A DNA stretch of 64,000 nucleotides from contig OZ023213.1 of NCBI GenBank assembly GCA_963995525.1, positions 35,722,293 to 35,786,292 of the forward strand. The letters run 5' to 3'. Within the stretch, counting starts at the first letter, position 1, and each line of letters begins with the position of its first letter. This document shows, one piece after another, positions 46,570 to 59,630 of this stretch. The translations under genes were made by a program, and so were the position numbers. The DNA comes from Escarpia spicata (taxonomy: Eukaryota; Annelida; Polychaeta; Sabellida; Siboglinidae). The notes under the pieces were generated by a model. That model was not told the DNA's origin and ran no database searches. It saw nothing but the letters and a program-made list of their open reading frames with translations.

Positions 46570-49500
46570 ATGGATGACTGGATGTGGGCGATATTAGGAT
46601 GCGGCATTTTCCCTACACTTTTTGTCGTGGTTATGCATTGTCAAAAGTTTACATCGATCAAGCAACATAACAACGCTCTTATCTATGCGATTTCTGTAAG
46701 GTATGTAAACATTAATGGTCGAGTAGGCGAGAATGGAATATCACATTGACGCTACCGTCTACTGTCCTGTAGACTGTCTGGGATCCCTATAGTATAGGCT
46801 ATACCCTTGCAGTTGCACAAATAAACAAACTAGAAATGATTCAACGCCGTGCAGCCCTATATGTCTTATATCGCCACCACAATACCTCCAGTGTAACAGA
46901 CATGCTCCAGACATTAGGATGGAGATCCCTATCAGACAGAAGAGCTAATGCTAAAGTATGTATGATGTACTACTACAAGATGAAGATAGCAAATATTGAA
47001 ATAGCCTAGGCTAGTGGGTCTACCAGCAAACCAATACCTTAGGCTTATTCCTGTCAATATAGTCACTAGAAAACAGCATTCCTTATCTTACCTTATCCCT
47101 CACTCCAGATGCAACTACCAGTTGTATTCTTTTTTCCCCAGTACAATTCGACTTTGGAATTCCCTCCCTCAATATATTGTTAATCAGAACAGCCTGGATG
47201 CGTTTAAAAGCAAACATCCAGACTTTGCACTACCCCATATTTTAGATGTTAACTAGTTCTTCTGCACGTATTTCTGTTTATTTACACGATAATTGTGTTC
47301 TTATATATTGCACTCTAAAACAAAAAACAAAAACACTCTTCCTGCCTGCCATGCCACATACCGCCTGTATCCTCAGCATGTTGAGGCTAGGCGTGTATCG
47401 GAAGAAGAAGAAGACTACCAGCCACTGAGTCAGTCGCCGAGTCGGTGACTGTGTCAATGTGTCTGAGGCTGAGACAGAGCCGGGCGGCAATTTGGGGCGT
47501 GATAAGTTACAGTCTTCAGACAATGTTGTATAAAGACTTGTATTACTGTTCTGACCACCTTTGCACTTGAGTGTTTGGTATTGGAGTATGCTCTCAAACA
47601 ACTGTTAAGGCTAATTGCGTACGACCTGCACGATAGTTGATAGTCACATTTAAAGAGTTAATTGGGGACAAAACGAATCCATGGGACAAAACGCACACGC
47701 CTAGCTTAACTTTTATTGGCGCAATCTACCAATCAAATTTTGAAAGAAGATGCCGGAAGTAATTTTATTTTTAATTTACCTGTATTATTGTAATAAATAT
47801 CTACTGTTGTAAATGGTTCCATAACAAAATGACATTAGCAAAACTAAAATGTTAAATCGCTTGTACGTGTGACACATAATTTGTTATAGCAGATGGCATT
47901 ATGCAAGCAATAATTTGATTTTAATTATGTGTATAAATTCAGTGCCCAGTTCAATGCAGGACAAAACGCCCTCCTATGTGAAGTATGGTTCACCGTTCAA
48001 TGGGATTGATTTCTGAAAAAATAAATTAACTTCCTATTTAGCACAAACATTTGTGTCATGAACCTGCGCTAATATGTTATAATTAACTAATACATTTAAC
48101 AAAGTGAGCACTAGTTTTGTTATATTATTTTATTATATTTTATCATTCCCCTAACTAAATATAGAATACAGATCGATGCTGGATATTAATTAATAAGCTC
48201 AATGGTTCAATAAATGTAAACAATAAATATTTTAATATGTATAATACAAATAACTATATAAAAATGACAATCTTATATAGTCTTGGGGCAAAGCGCACTG
48301 AGGTGCACCCCTTAAAAAAAATTGTGAAATGTGTAGTATACTGTTACTACAGTTCTATTTTTCTATCAGTTTGTGGGTCAAACTTGTACATTTGATCGGG
48401 TACAATTTCAAGTAACCCGGTATTAGTACATTAGGTCAAATTTATATAAATACAAGATTTAATACTTTGAAACATACACATATAAAGTACAATCCCAAGT
48501 ATAATACATTCTACGGTCACGTACAAGTCCAGGTACATTTCAGTCATAATAATCAACAATAAATGGTATTATTACAGTGCCAGTTATTAACTATTTTGAA
48601 AGTATATAATCAAATGATTAATTGCATATAATCAGGATGGGCATTTGATGTGTGCGTAACACGGGCAAAACAGTAGAGAAGTATTATTTGGTATTCTAAA
48701 TACTTTTAAATACTGACACAATAGCTCTATTTGTCTAGGAGGTACTGGGTTTGGAACTTAGGCTAAACAATTGTGTACAACTTGCCAACACATTGAGCCC
48801 TGGCATTGGACATTTTTCTTTCAACATGAAACACTAAAACCATTGTTCTCTAATTCAACAAGGTGTTTTTATCCAAGGGGAAGTAAAAGAAGAGATAAAG
48901 GGGGTGATTGTATAACCTTTGGTGTAACATAGTTACAGGAAACTCAACGTTAACGGTTGGATTAGTTTATCGAAGTCCAAACATAAGCATAGAAGAGAAT
49001 GAAAAAATACAAAACGCTATAAAGGAAGTGACAAACGGGACTGTGTTATTATGGGGGATTTTAACCATGGGCATATAAAATGGAAATCTCTACAGAGTAT
49101 GGGTAGTGAGGGCCACAAGTTTTTAGTTTTAGTACAAGATAGTTTCCTTTCTCAACATGTGCTAGAAGTAACCAGGGGAGAGAATGTGTTAGACTTAGTT
49201 TTGTTCTCACAGAGTGAATTAGTTGACAATGTTTAATTATGTGAGCCTCTGGGAAGTAGCGATCACAACCGGATACATTTTACCATCAAAGTAAAATCAG
49301 AAAGAAATAATAAAAAGCAGTTCAGGAGAAATTTCCACAAAGGAAGATATAAGGAAATGAGGAAATATTTAGCTAAGATAGACTGGAATAACACACTGAA
49401 GAATAAGACAGCAACAGAATGCTGGAATGTCTTAAAGAATGAAATAGAGTGCATCGTAGATAGATTTGTTCCCTTCAAAAAACAAGGGAAACGGACCAGA

Positions 49501-52500
49501 AAGAAATACTTATCGAAAGAAGCCATTAGAAAAATTTAGTATAAACAAATGATGTGGAAGTCATATAGACGTACTGGAAATGACGAAGACTACAACATTT
49601 ATAAAGAAGCACTAAACCAAGCTACAGTTGAAATTAGAAATTCAAAGAGAAGCTATGAACGTAAATTAGCTTGTAATATAAAACATGACAGCAAGAGTTT
49701 TTATGCGTATGTTCGAAGCAAACAGAAAGTTCAGGATAAGGTCGGTCCTCTAGAAGATAGTGCTGGAAATATAATATCAGAAGGATTCTTAATGGCAGAA
49801 GACCTGAATGAGTATTTTAGTTCATCGTTTACCAGAGAAGACACTAGTTCACTGCCTGTACCAGAGGCTAAGTTCAAGGGGGCAGAATCAGACTATTTAA
49901 GACAGTTAATTGTAACCCCAGAAATGGTAGCTAAGAAAATTAGGGCTATGAAGGATAATAAATCACCTGGAGTGGATGGTACTCCACCCAAACTACTATT
50001 GGAAATTGTAGAACAAATTAGCATACCGTTTGCAACAGTTTTCAACTTGTCATTAGAAGAAGGAGTGGTTCCTTTAGAATGGAAAGAAGCAAACATTATA
50101 CCGTTATTTAAAAAAGGTTCGAGAAACAAGTCAAATAATTATAGACCAGTTAGTTTAACATCAGTGATTTGTAAATTATTAGAAAGACTAATTAAAGATC
50201 ACATGGTGGATTTTCTTGTTAAATATAACTTGATAAACCCATCTCAACATGGGTTTCTAAAAGCGAGATCATGCTTAATAAATATGTTATGTTTTTTGGA
50301 AGATATCACTAAGTGGATAGATGATGGATCACCAGTAGATATAATCTACTTAGATTTTCAAAAAGCTTTCGACAAAGTGCCACATCAAAGATTACTGCTT
50401 AAACTAAAGGCCCATGGCATAGGAAATGGTATAATTAACTGGATAGAAAATGGCTGATTGACAGAAGACAACGGGTAGTTGTTGATGGGGAGGCTTCAAA
50501 CTGGAAATCAGTTTGGGGTTCCACAGGGATCAGTACTGGGACCTATATTATTCTTAATATATATAAACGATTTGGACGATGATATAGCTAGCAAGGTGTT
50601 GAAATTTGCAGATGATACAAAAGTGTTTAGAAGGATTAAAAGTGATGGAGATAGACAGCATTTACAAGATGATCTTGACATGTTGATCAAATGGTCTGAA
50701 AAGTGGCAAATTTTGGGAAATGTAAATGCCTTCACACAGGACATGGGAACGAATATGTAGAATATACAATGGGGGGTACTGTACTAAGTACTACTGTAAA
50801 AGAAAAAGACTTAGGGCTGACAATTAGTGCTGACATGAAGGATTCAGAGCAGTGTAGAATTGCAGCTTCAAAAGGAAATCAAATCCTTGGATTGATTAGG
50901 CGAAATATAGCATGTAAAGAAAAAGAACTAATAATACCGCTGTACAAAACAATAGTTAGGCCTCATTTAGAATATTGTATACAAGCATGGAGGCCATACC
51001 GCAAGAAGGACATAGATATGCTAGAAAGAGTACAGAGGAGAGCGACTAAAATGATACAAAAACTGAGGGATCTTAGTTATGAAAAACGCCTAAAAGAATG
51101 TGGTTTAACAACACTAGAAACCAGGAGATTGAGAGGAGATCAGATAGAAGTGTTTAAAATATTGAATGGTTATGAAAGTATTGATAGAAATATGTTTTTT
51201 TTCAGTTAAGAAAGATAGAAAGACTAGAGGACATGAAGTTACATTAGTAAAGGAGCAGTGTAGATTAGACAGAAAGAAAGAAAGTTCTAATTTTCACAAA
51301 GGACTGTGAATGAATGGAACAGATTATCTGATGATTGTGTGGGTGCTAGTAGTGTGAATATGTTTAAAAATAAAATCGACACATACCTCAGAAGGGCTGG
51401 ATATATGTAGATAGAAGGGTTGGACTCTCGATAAGCCAAAGGGCTTCCTTGTCCACCTGCCATCTAGAGTTAATTCTCTGGATGGCAATCTTGTTAAATC
51501 TTGTTAAACCTGTCATGAACATTTTGTCAGGAACATCAATCATCATGAATACCATGTTCAGTAGAACCTGTCTTGGATGATTATCCCTTCTGCAAAATTT
51601 AACTTAAAAGTTGTCTCCCAAGACAGGTGGTCTCCGATGGCATTTTTGTTGCACTGATATTTATTTTAATGAGAATAACAAGTTACTCCATCTGGTGGAT
51701 AATGGGGGAACTAATACTCAGGGTAGAAGTACAGTGTTAGAGTGTACATACAGAGATTTGTGGAACAATCTACCATTCTTTCATTCTTTAGCAGCTGTTA
51801 TGTTATTTAGTGTGAATATAGGGGTAATTGTTATTGTTAGAAACAATCCGTACTTAGGATCATGTGTGGTCTCGTAAGATGGCCGGCCGGCCGGCCACTG
51901 AAGAGAAACCGTCTCCTAGGCCCATTCTACTGTATCATGGTTAGGCTGTACTTTCTTCTTTTATTCTTTCCAACTACAGGTTATTAAGATGCAATTATTC
52001 ATATATTCTAAATAATCATGTTTCTTATATGTCATTATGATAAGCATATATGCTGTATTTTACACATTACAGTTTAATCATCAATATAATGTTTGTATGT
52101 TTAATTTGTAGAGTTGTTTCTGCCGTCCAAGCTGTGTTTGCAAGTTGCGTAGGAATTGTCGTAGCCACCCGGTGCAAGGATATTCTCCGCGACAAGTATG
52201 TTAACATTATGGTGAATTTGACTACTCCAGAATGCTGATGTATATAGAATTATAAAGTTTGCTGGATTTTCTCTTCCGGTCTCCAGGGTAACATGTGAGA
52301 ATATTACTTAGACATTTTGTTTAATGCCATCAACAGATTCGCTGACTAATTAATCTTGAAGCACAGGGAGTATGAGAGAGGAAGTAAGACAGGCAGAGAG
52401 AATGAGAGAGAAAAAGATAAATAAAGAAGAGAGAGGAGATGAGAGAGAGAGAAAGATGGAGGGGGAGGAGGAAGGGAGAGAGAGAGAGAGTCAGAGAGAG

Positions 52501-54411
52501 AGAGGGGGGAGTCAAAGAGAGAGAGGAAGAGAGGAAGAGAGAGAGAGAGGGGGGGAGGGAGGGAAGGGGGAGGAGCGAGAGAGAGAGAGAGCGAGAACAA
52601 CAGAGACTAGAGGAAGTGGCGTGTGTGAACGGCGGAAGGGAGAGACAGATACTTGCGCTATGCTACATGTCAGCTTCCAATTTGTTTTCAGACATTGGCT
52701 TACCGAGCCGTACGCGTGGTTTATGGCAACGTATTTCTACTATGATATCGTTGTCATGTACCTTGCTTACTGGCACAAGAACCGACGCGTCCAAGAGATG
52801 TCAACGACATCGGCCGTTACACAGTTTGTGAAAGACACGCCTCTACTCGTCTTCCACCATACCTGCTTTCCACTCATCTGTCTACCAGTGGTCGTTGTGA
52901 GTCTTCATGTTTACGCTCTTATATCCATTTTCTGAAACATCCAAAAACGTCCAACTGCAATCACATTGATGCATACAAAAAACCTCTGTAACTGCCGACG
53001 TATATGCTAGGAACATGTTGTTTGATGCTTGTAGATAATATAAAACGTTAATATGTCTGTATTGTGGCGTCTTTGACGCTTTGTCCAAAGTCTTAAATTT
53101 CCGTTCCTTCTGTCTTTTAATGCCTTGCCAGTTGATAAGTCAGAGGCCAATAGTCCCAAGATAGCAATTGAACTAGTAAAGAGGCAAGTGGACTCATTGG
53201 AGATTGCCAGATTGAGCGCACTAGCGTATACAATATTGTTGATGTCTTCATATGCAGTTTTGAACTTTTGCTTTTCAGTGGTGGCGGAAAGGAGTGGGTG
53301 ACTTCTTCGTTGGCTGCTTTTACCTGATTGAACTCACTGTTCCGTTTATATCGTTGAGGGCTGTTTTGATTCAGGTGAGCTCTGAAGGTATCCAGTAGCG
53401 TTAGCTTTACACATCTGCAGTAACAACTTGTTGTGAACTATTACTAAAATCACATAATCATTGAAGCTTGGTTGAACCATGATTAAATCTTTAGGAGAGT
53501 CTTAATTTGTTATTAAATTGTAGCTGTAACAATAATTTTGGTATTATGAATTCTCAAATGTTCTGTTTCCTTTTTTATTTTGTTGTTAAGTCTTTATATT
53601 GGCTCACCTTGACAATACATACAGAGCTATGTATAATATTGATATGTTTTACCGTTTTATTTAGTTTGTCATATTTTCAGATCACTCTACCTTAGTTAGA
53701 ACTTAAATACGGTTTAAGGTGGACAGAGCTCTGTATAATATCGGTATCTTTTACAGTTTTATTTAGTTTGTCATATTTTCAGATCACCCTACCTTAGTTA
53801 GAACTTCAATACAGTGTAAGGTGGACAGAGCTCTATATAATATTGATATCTTTTACCATTTTATTTAGTTTGTCATATTTTCAGATCACCCTACATTAGT
53901 AAGAACTTAATATGGTGTATGTAATAAGATGCGTGCAGTTCTACTGTTTAATGACAATTTTTACGTATATACAGTCTTGCTGATGGATATAATTATATTA
54001 TACAGTGTATGTAAAAGTAATAATAAAATAATAATTATTATTATAAATAGTTGTAATGTATATAAACAAATATTCGGCCATGTGACATGTAATTTCCAGC
54101 TACACAGAGAAGACACAGTTGCCTACGTGCTGAACGGTGCGGCGTTGTTTGCGACGTTTACAATGTGTCGAGTCGCCATCTTTCCCTATCTGTACTGGGT
54201 GTACGGCTGCCATATTGGCGTGCCCGCGTATCGCGTGCCGTTCCATATCCCTATCAAGTGCACGATGGGCTGTGCTGGCTTGCTGGTGGTGCAACTCTAT
54301 TGGTGGCTGGTGATTGCAAGGACTTCCGCACGGAATGTCGGGAAACTATCCCGGAAGTGGCGCCTGCGACGTCAGCAACGTTGGGAAGGATCAGATTTCC
54401 TAGGGTCGTAA
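46570..54411 (+). CDS. TLCD3A: TLC domain-containing protein 3-like (FAM57-type) membrane protein
   Basis: Five exons, all GT-AG: 46570-46700, 52112-52195, 52692-52896, 53279-53374, 54100-54411. They total 828 nt (275 aa), near the 257 aa of vertebrate TLCD3A. Matching blocks are VVSAVQAVFASCVGIVVATR, HWLTEPYAWFMATYFYYD, MYLAYWHKNRR, VFHHTCFPLICLP, GVGDFFVGCFYLIELTVPF, and VAIFPYLYWVYG near the end. The protein has several hydrophobic membrane segments and an N-terminal signal anchor, and is basic at the C-terminus. TLC proteins act in ER or plasma membranes in sphingolipid or membrane-lipid balance. TLCD3B has been linked to ceramide synthesis, so lipid function is inferred, and 3A versus 3B is not decided. 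The ATG at 46570 is chosen because it gives a hydrophobic start joined in phase to exon 2. Intron 1 is 5.4 kb and full of LINE sequence. Confidence 0.9.
46740..47256 (+). mobile_element. LINE reverse transcriptase C-terminal fragment in TLCD3 intron 1
   Basis: TVWDP, KLEMIQRRAALYVLYRHHNT, SVTDMLQTLGWRSLSDRRA, then a stop and LIPHSRCNYQLYSFFPSTIR, LWNSLPQ, SLDAFKS. This is the classic last ~170 residues of a CR1/Jockey-group RT protein, with a few stops. Confidence 0.85.
47257..48849. other. TLCD3 intron 1, AT-rich
   Basis: No coding region or clear repeat recognised apart from short AT tracts. Confidence 0.4.
48850..51515 (+). mobile_element. Nearly full-length CR1/Jockey-group LINE, defective
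   Basis: Starts inside the endonuclease (LTVGLVYRSPN at about 48950, MGDFNHGHIKW at 49051). It continues through the linker into RT: DNKSPGVDGTPPKLL, NNYRPVSLTSVICKLLERLI, QHGFLKARSCL, IIYLDFQKAFDKVPHQRLLL (49549-50457), GVPQGSVLGPILFLIYINDL and catalytic FADDTKVF (50479-50760). The C-terminal part at 50703-51209 has RPHLEYCIQAW, RVQRRATKMI and RRLRGDQIEVFKILNGY. The 3' tail is ATCTTGTTAAATCTTGTTAAA (51490-51510). Stops near 49236, 49537 and 50457 and frameshifts near 50470, 50740 and 51195 inactivate it. It is same-strand within TLCD3 intron 1. Confidence 0.95.
51516..52111. other. TLCD3 intron 1, distal part
   Basis: A (GGCC)4 run lies at 51881-51896. A frame reading YRDLWNNLPFFHSL (about 51745) faintly resembles a LINE tail. 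Nothing else was recognised. Confidence 0.4.
52365..52610. repeat. (GA)n/GGGA-rich purine tract
   Basis: Imperfect AGAGAGAG and GGAGGGA runs in TLCD3 intron 2. It opens a Glu-Arg-rich frame across exon 3 that is not real. Confidence 0.95.
53621..53926. repeat. 102-bp tandem repeat, 3 units, in TLCD3 intron 4
   Basis: Units start at ACAGAGCT (53621, 53723, 53825). Each contains TTTGTCATATTTTCAGATCA, a splice-acceptor look-alike, and CTACCTTAGTTAGAACTT. Confidence 0.9.
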
Positions 54412-54487
54412 AATATATTTATCACGTTTAATGCTGTGTAACATTGCCTGTTCTTTGATTTTAGAATGTTATAGGTAAATATAATAG

Positions 54488-54493
54488 AATAAA
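54488..54493 (+). terminator. TLCD3 polyadenylation signal
   Basis: AATAAA 77 bases after the TAA stop. Confidence 0.7.
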
Positions 54494-55284
54494 CGTTGTG
54501 TTGTCTTGTCTTGTACACTTACATTATATCCGATTTGTAGCCAGATTTATTTTGACCAGTTTGAGGGCACAACGTCTGCCTCTTCTGGCATACAATCATA
54601 TGTAATACAAATAATATATATTCGCTTACACCCACCAGATGAAGCGACTAACCCAGGGCAGCAATTATAACCATTACAGATTAAGTAAACTCGTTCCCGT
54701 GTCCAATTAATTTTATTGTCGCTAATTACAGCTTTGCAACAGATACTAATTTACTATTACTCTATTGGCTCAACCTGGGGAAAGTCTGACAACTAAAACT
54801 TATGAAAACTCAAAATATCTGCCTGTGACTGTTTTTTTTCTCAAATACATCGCCATTTGTCTCTGGCAGAGACAAATGGTCCAAGGAACTGGATGAATAT
54901 TCGAAAGAGGCGAGTGGATCTCGACGCCTAAGACGATATATACTCGCAATACTTCATAGTTAACACATTGATAGATTCTGACAGTTTGATCTCCCAAATG
55001 TGCCTTAGTGGGTCACATTTGTTATTTTAATATCAATATGTTTACCAATATTTACTTTGCCGGTTAGCATGCTATGTAAACATGATCAAAGCGAAATATT
55101 CAAATTACACAGATATCGATGAAATAGAATAACAATCTGTGAGTGTTTTAGCCATACTTGGGTGGTCAGCACGTTATAACTTTAACGCATGATAGAAACG
55201 ATCCGAATTCGTACCTATAATAGTGGTAGAGGTAATGATATGATATCAAAACAACGTCAACAAACGCTTTGGAAGGTAGTATAT
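54494..55284. other. Spacer between convergent TLCD3 and globin gene 2
   Basis: AT-rich, no gene or clear repeat. Confidence 0.5.
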
Positions 55285-55290
55285 TTTATT
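55285..55290 (-). terminator. Globin gene 2 polyadenylation signal
   Basis: On the minus strand TGCAATAAAATAT, 310 bp after the stop. It matches the signal context of globin gene 1. Confidence 0.75.
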
Positions 55291-55599
55291 GCATGTTACT
55301 ATGGTGTAGTTGTGAAGTTTTACATTTGTATTTCCTGAGTGATAACGTCAGATTAGTTGGCGTCCGGGCGTCGAGGGCCGGCCCGTCGCCGTGTCGTCTG
55401 TACCGCCTCCACCATAACAAGCCGGGAGCCACTCTGGTTTGTTATGATGAATGCCCAGTCTCCACAGCGCCCGGACCAGAGACGTCACTGTCCATCTCCC
55501 CCGTCCGCTCGTCGTCTGGGTGCCTCATACAAAACGTGTCTTGTCTACAGCAGCAGAGTTGTCACAGCTTTCTGGTTTCGAAGTGGCGTGGCAGCACGT

Positions 55600-57040
55600 C
55601 TAGGGTAGGCCGGCGGACATACCGTTGAGAATGGGGATGATGCAGTTGGTCCACGCGTCGGTGTTGAAGTTCTCAACCACCTTGGGGAGACCGCCGATCA
55701 GAACCTTGCCCATCAACTGAAACACGAGACAAGGTGTGCCGTTAGAACTAGAGCTTCGTAATGTTAAGTGTGATGTGTTGTTATTGTGGTGCGTGCGTGC
55801 GTATGTGTGAGCGTGCGTGGGAGCGCGTGTGGTGTAAGTAATACAAAAACACACGCACGCATGCATGCATGTGTACATACATGAATGTTTATAAGAAACT
55901 ATATGCAGATCCGTATATACAGCTGTATAATGTTACTATAACAAAGTAGCGTATATATAAGGGGTACATTACTTCGGGTAGGAATAATACCTGCTGCCAA
56001 TGCTATCACTGCCAAGAAGCACAACTGGGAACTGTAAAATCGCAATTGATAAAACAAGCAGATATATCACGACTGTATACTCACTTCGAATCCAGCCTTG
56101 GTGACACCGGCGCGAACTACGTGCTGGCTGGCGAGATGGTCCAGCATCGATTCGAGAGTGGCGGGGTCCTGCAGGTAGTTGACGAGCACGTCCAGTCCTC
56201 CCATCACGCGCATGATGTGGCCGCTGAACTCGGGAGACTCGATGTCGTCAACGTTGACACGCTTGAACAGGTCCTTCGCACCGGGAGCCAGCTCGAAGAG
56301 CCTGTCGGCAGAGAACGTGGTCGTGAGGGGGCTTCCACGTCGCTGCTTTCGCAGTGGCTAACATTAGTAGGGGCGAAGGAGTGTTTATGTGAAAGATTCC
56401 TTGACTGACGTTGGCATACAGATAGAGCAAATCGGCATATAAAGGTCGATGTAAATTAAGAGAAGGAGATTATCTTGTTAGAGATGATACGGGTGTTTGA
56501 AATGGACGAGATGTGACGAAATGGTAAACTTAAAGAGAAAGATAGAAAGAGAGAGAGAGGGGAGATGGAAGAGGAGAGGGGGAGGAAGGAAGGCAAGGTA
56601 CAGAAAGAGGGGAGGGAGGGGGAAGGAAAAGGAGAGAGGGATGGAAAGAAGTAGGGAGTGAGCGAGAAAGGAGGATAGCGGCTGAGGCTGAAAAGGGGCA
56701 AAGAGGAGGGGGACAGACGGAGACAGATGGAGAAAGAGGACAAAACGAGATAGAGCAAACAGACACAAAGAGGGGTATAGATGAACATAGAGATACAGAG
56801 ATAGACAGACATACAGGGACGGATAAAACAGACAGAGAGCGGGAACGATTAGTAAGCCTGTACTTACTTATTGAAGACAGCGCGGCCTCCGGTCAGCTTG
56901 GTCTGGGCGGCGGCATCAGGACTGCTCACCTCCTGCCACTGCTCGATGACGATGGCGGCGTCTGCGGCAGAGCAGTACGTCTCGGCGAAGCTGACGGACA
57001 GCCCGCAGGCAAGGACAAGGAGTGTTCCGAACTGAAGCAT
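55600..57040 (-). CDS. Extracellular hemoglobin chain, annelid type (globin gene 2)
   Basis: Coding exons 57040-56868, 56301-56085 and 55716-55600 (168 aa). An untranslated exon (about 57681-57631) lies upstream and the acceptor TTGCAG precedes AACCATG. The signal peptide is LQFGTLLVLACGLSVSFA. Cys23 and Cys155 form the expected disulfide, with Trp35 in helix A, distal His86 (SGHIMRVMGGLD) and proximal His113 (MLDHLASQH). Exons 2 and 3 have exactly the same lengths (217 and 117 nt) and phases as globin gene 1, and the two proteins are about two-thirds identical by eye. Position 51-52 is Gly-Gly where gene 1 has Cys, so there is no free Cys in the mature part. The gene faces gene 1 across the TLCD3 gene. 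It is a secreted oxygen-carrying chain of giant hemoglobin by family knowledge. Confidence 0.95.
55790..55880. repeat. GTGCGTGC/ACGCACGC repeats
   Basis: Short GCGT and GCAT runs in intron 3 (last intron) of globin gene 2. Confidence 0.8.
56520..56830. repeat. Purine-rich (GA/GGA)n tract in globin gene 2 intron
   Basis: AGAGAG, GGAGGGA and GACAGA units between coding exons 1 and 2. The opposite strand gives only spurious Ser/Pro/Leu frames. Confidence 0.9.
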
Positions 57041-57164
57041 GGTTCTGCAACGGCGACACAGCGGTGTATGTTTAACTTTGCATCAGTGATAATAAATAGC
57101 ATGTATCTCTCTATCTCTCTCCGACATATTCGTCAGAAAGGATTGGTATACACATAGATATAAT

Positions 57165-57235
57165 AAGGTTGTATTCCCGATCAGCCAAAGACTACCTTGT
57201 CCACTTTCCACTATCAGAAAATTACTACAAAGGTT
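57165..57235 (+). mobile_element. Relic of the 48.85-kb LINE family 3' end
   Basis: GGTTGTATTCCCGATCAGCC, AAAGACTACCTTGTCCAC and TTCCAC match, with substitutions, the LINE tail sequence at 51417-51470 (GGACTCTCGATAAGCCAAAG, CCTTGTCCACCTGCCA). It lies in the 5' UTR intron of globin gene 2, antisense to it. Confidence 0.55.
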
Positions 57236-57630
57236 GCATGTTTGTATGTAGAATGCAGTGAACCTTCGGAACATTATAGAGTCATGGTCAAACTGGTCCT
57301 AGTAAACGATGTTTCTTAATATGCTTAGATAAATAAAATGGTAAACTGAACGGCGATTTCAAAGTGGTTCCTTTTAAACAGATGGATCCTTACATCTACA
57401 GTCGTTATCCCGAGCTTTCACTGTAGTACGAATTATTGTACCTAGCTTGTGACTTATTTCCAGCGGTCGACAACGTTACAATTCGGTAAGCGAATCGGCT
57501 TTGTTTTATGATAACTTCTCAAATGTTTCGCGTTCCATAACATTGTACATACACAAATTCAAACACAACTTCAGTTTAACCCACAGTGCACAGTATTTGT
57601 TCGAATAACGGAATAAAAGCGAGTACTCAC

Positions 57631-57712
57631 GGAGATGTTAAGGATGAGTGTGTGGCTCCACTTCTCCCAGAACTAACAGCTGGAGAACGCACCGGTTGAC
57701 GGCGCCTTTATA
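57631..57712 (-). promoter_or_regulatory. Globin promoter and untranslated first exon (minus-strand gene)
   Basis: TATAAAG at 57712-57706; AGCTGTTAG begins 31 bp later at 57681. GCCACACACTCAT and a GTGAGT donor (57630) follow. Upstream, a GCACGTG E-box lies at about 57733-57739. The layout is the same as in globin gene 1. Confidence 0.8.
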
Positions 57713-58095
57713 CCACGGGCGATTCTGATGCACGTGCGACAGGTCACGTACGTTCAAGGACAAACTCTATTTGCCGTTAGAGGTCGAGGACAAACATCCC
57801 TGGGCAACCTCATCGGCATATATGCATGTATACATTATATTTAATACACTTCGTATGTCTAAGTTTTTCACTTGTGTAAAGCAGGTTTATTAACATGTTG
57901 CATAAGAGGCTACAACGATAGGCTGTATACGATGCTGGTATATTGTTGTTCGTCCAAACGGGTTAAAATTTGCATATTTCGACTGATTTAGATGCTGATG
58001 TTTCGTAAATAAAGTATTTAATGCGTCTGTGGGAGGTGCGTTGAGTGCGTGAATGCTCGCGTGCGCACGTGCGTGCGTGCATAGGTGTGTGGAAC

Positions 58096-58229
<134 letters not shown>

Positions 58230-59444
58230 TGAGTGTGTGTGTCCGTGCGTGTTTGCTTAGACATACATATATAATTGAACATATGTATGCATAAATGCAG
58301 GCATGAATTATGCATATGCTGCTTTTGGTGTGTGTGTGCATGTATGTATATATATATATGGTATTATTATTATTTCATAGGAAGGTTTGGTAGTTTACCT
58401 GGGCATATGTTTAGATATGTGTAACTAGTATACAAAGAACAAGAAAACGCGTAATTCTGTAACCTTAATAATTGATACTTAACAACAGTCTAGTCACATA
58501 TTGTGTGTGTTTAATAAAATATCGCGACCTGTAACGGAAAAAGAAAAGATAGACGGATGGACAGACACGAGAAACGGAAGACAGAGGGGGATAAAAGAGA
58601 GTGGAAGAGGAGAAAGAAGGATTTAAAGACGGACAAATAGTTCGGTCGTCGCTTTGTGATATTATTCAGTACACAGAACATGATTGGTTTTACTGGTTTT
58701 TTTTCTCAAGAATATACTACAAAAAAGGAACTACTTCACTCTCCTGCAGTGTGTGTCGTCATCTTGGACTAAAACATTGTAAATAAAAACAATAGATAAC
58801 TAAGTAAATAAATAAATAAAGTAAAAGCGTGCAATTCACGATTGTAACAGTCTTAGCAGCTCTTAGCCTGAGCTATACGTCTGGCGTATCTTGCGTATCG
58901 CGGGTCCTTTTTAGAAATGCACAATGATCGGAATGAGAGGTGGTAGGAAGACTAAACGCGTGATGGACGGATGAAATAAGGAGTACAATGAAGCTGACAA
59001 AGGATGAGTTGAGAGACGAATTACGAGAAGCAGCACACGGGACAGGATTGGTTGACGACAGCTCATCATTTACCTCCCTAGAAGTCGTACGACTTGATGT
59101 CAAATTACGTATCTTACACCAATGTTAGTGTAGTAAAGTATTGAACACGCCTAGTTCCCACAGACTATGCATAAGTTGACCTTCGTGTGCATCTAGCACA
59201 CCAAACATTCTGCAGCTCATGTCAAAATTTTATAACACATAAATCCTTAGAGATTATGGTAAATAGACTAGAAAGACAAGTGACAGTGTTAACATATTAA
59301 ATTTTAATGTACAAGGAATCGAATAGAGACTCCACTTTCAGGTCGTGAAAAGTGTATCAACCACGTGGTGAGACCGTAGAATATTTCCATAACGATTACT
59401 TGTGCTAAAGAAACTACTGTTGCTATCGCCCGACTCTCGTCCTT

Positions 59445-59630
59445 TTCCATATGTTATTATATATATTTATATATACATACATACTAATTATGTAATGTAA
59501 TCTAATCACTTAACCGTATTAGTGAGACGTCTTTTTCCATATTTTATTATATATATATATATATATATATACATACATACTAATTATGTAATGTAATCTA
59601 ATCACCTAACCGTATTAGTGAGACATATTG
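59445..59630. repeat. ~100-bp tandem duplication containing (TA)n
   Basis: Two copies of CTTTTTCCATAT...(TA)n...ACATACATACTAATTATGTA...AACCGTATTAGTGAGAC. Confidence 0.9.

Noticed and set aside
52372..52935. 187-codon frame overlapping TLCD3 exon 3
   Set aside because: Only its last part is real exon; the front is a (GA)n purine tract in intron 2, and the exon begins after TTTTCAG at 52691.
55269..55628. 119-codon plus-strand frame
   Set aside because: It is antisense to the 3' UTR and last exon of globin gene 2.
56046..56408. 120-codon plus-strand frame
   Set aside because: It is the antisense shadow of globin gene 2 coding exon 2.
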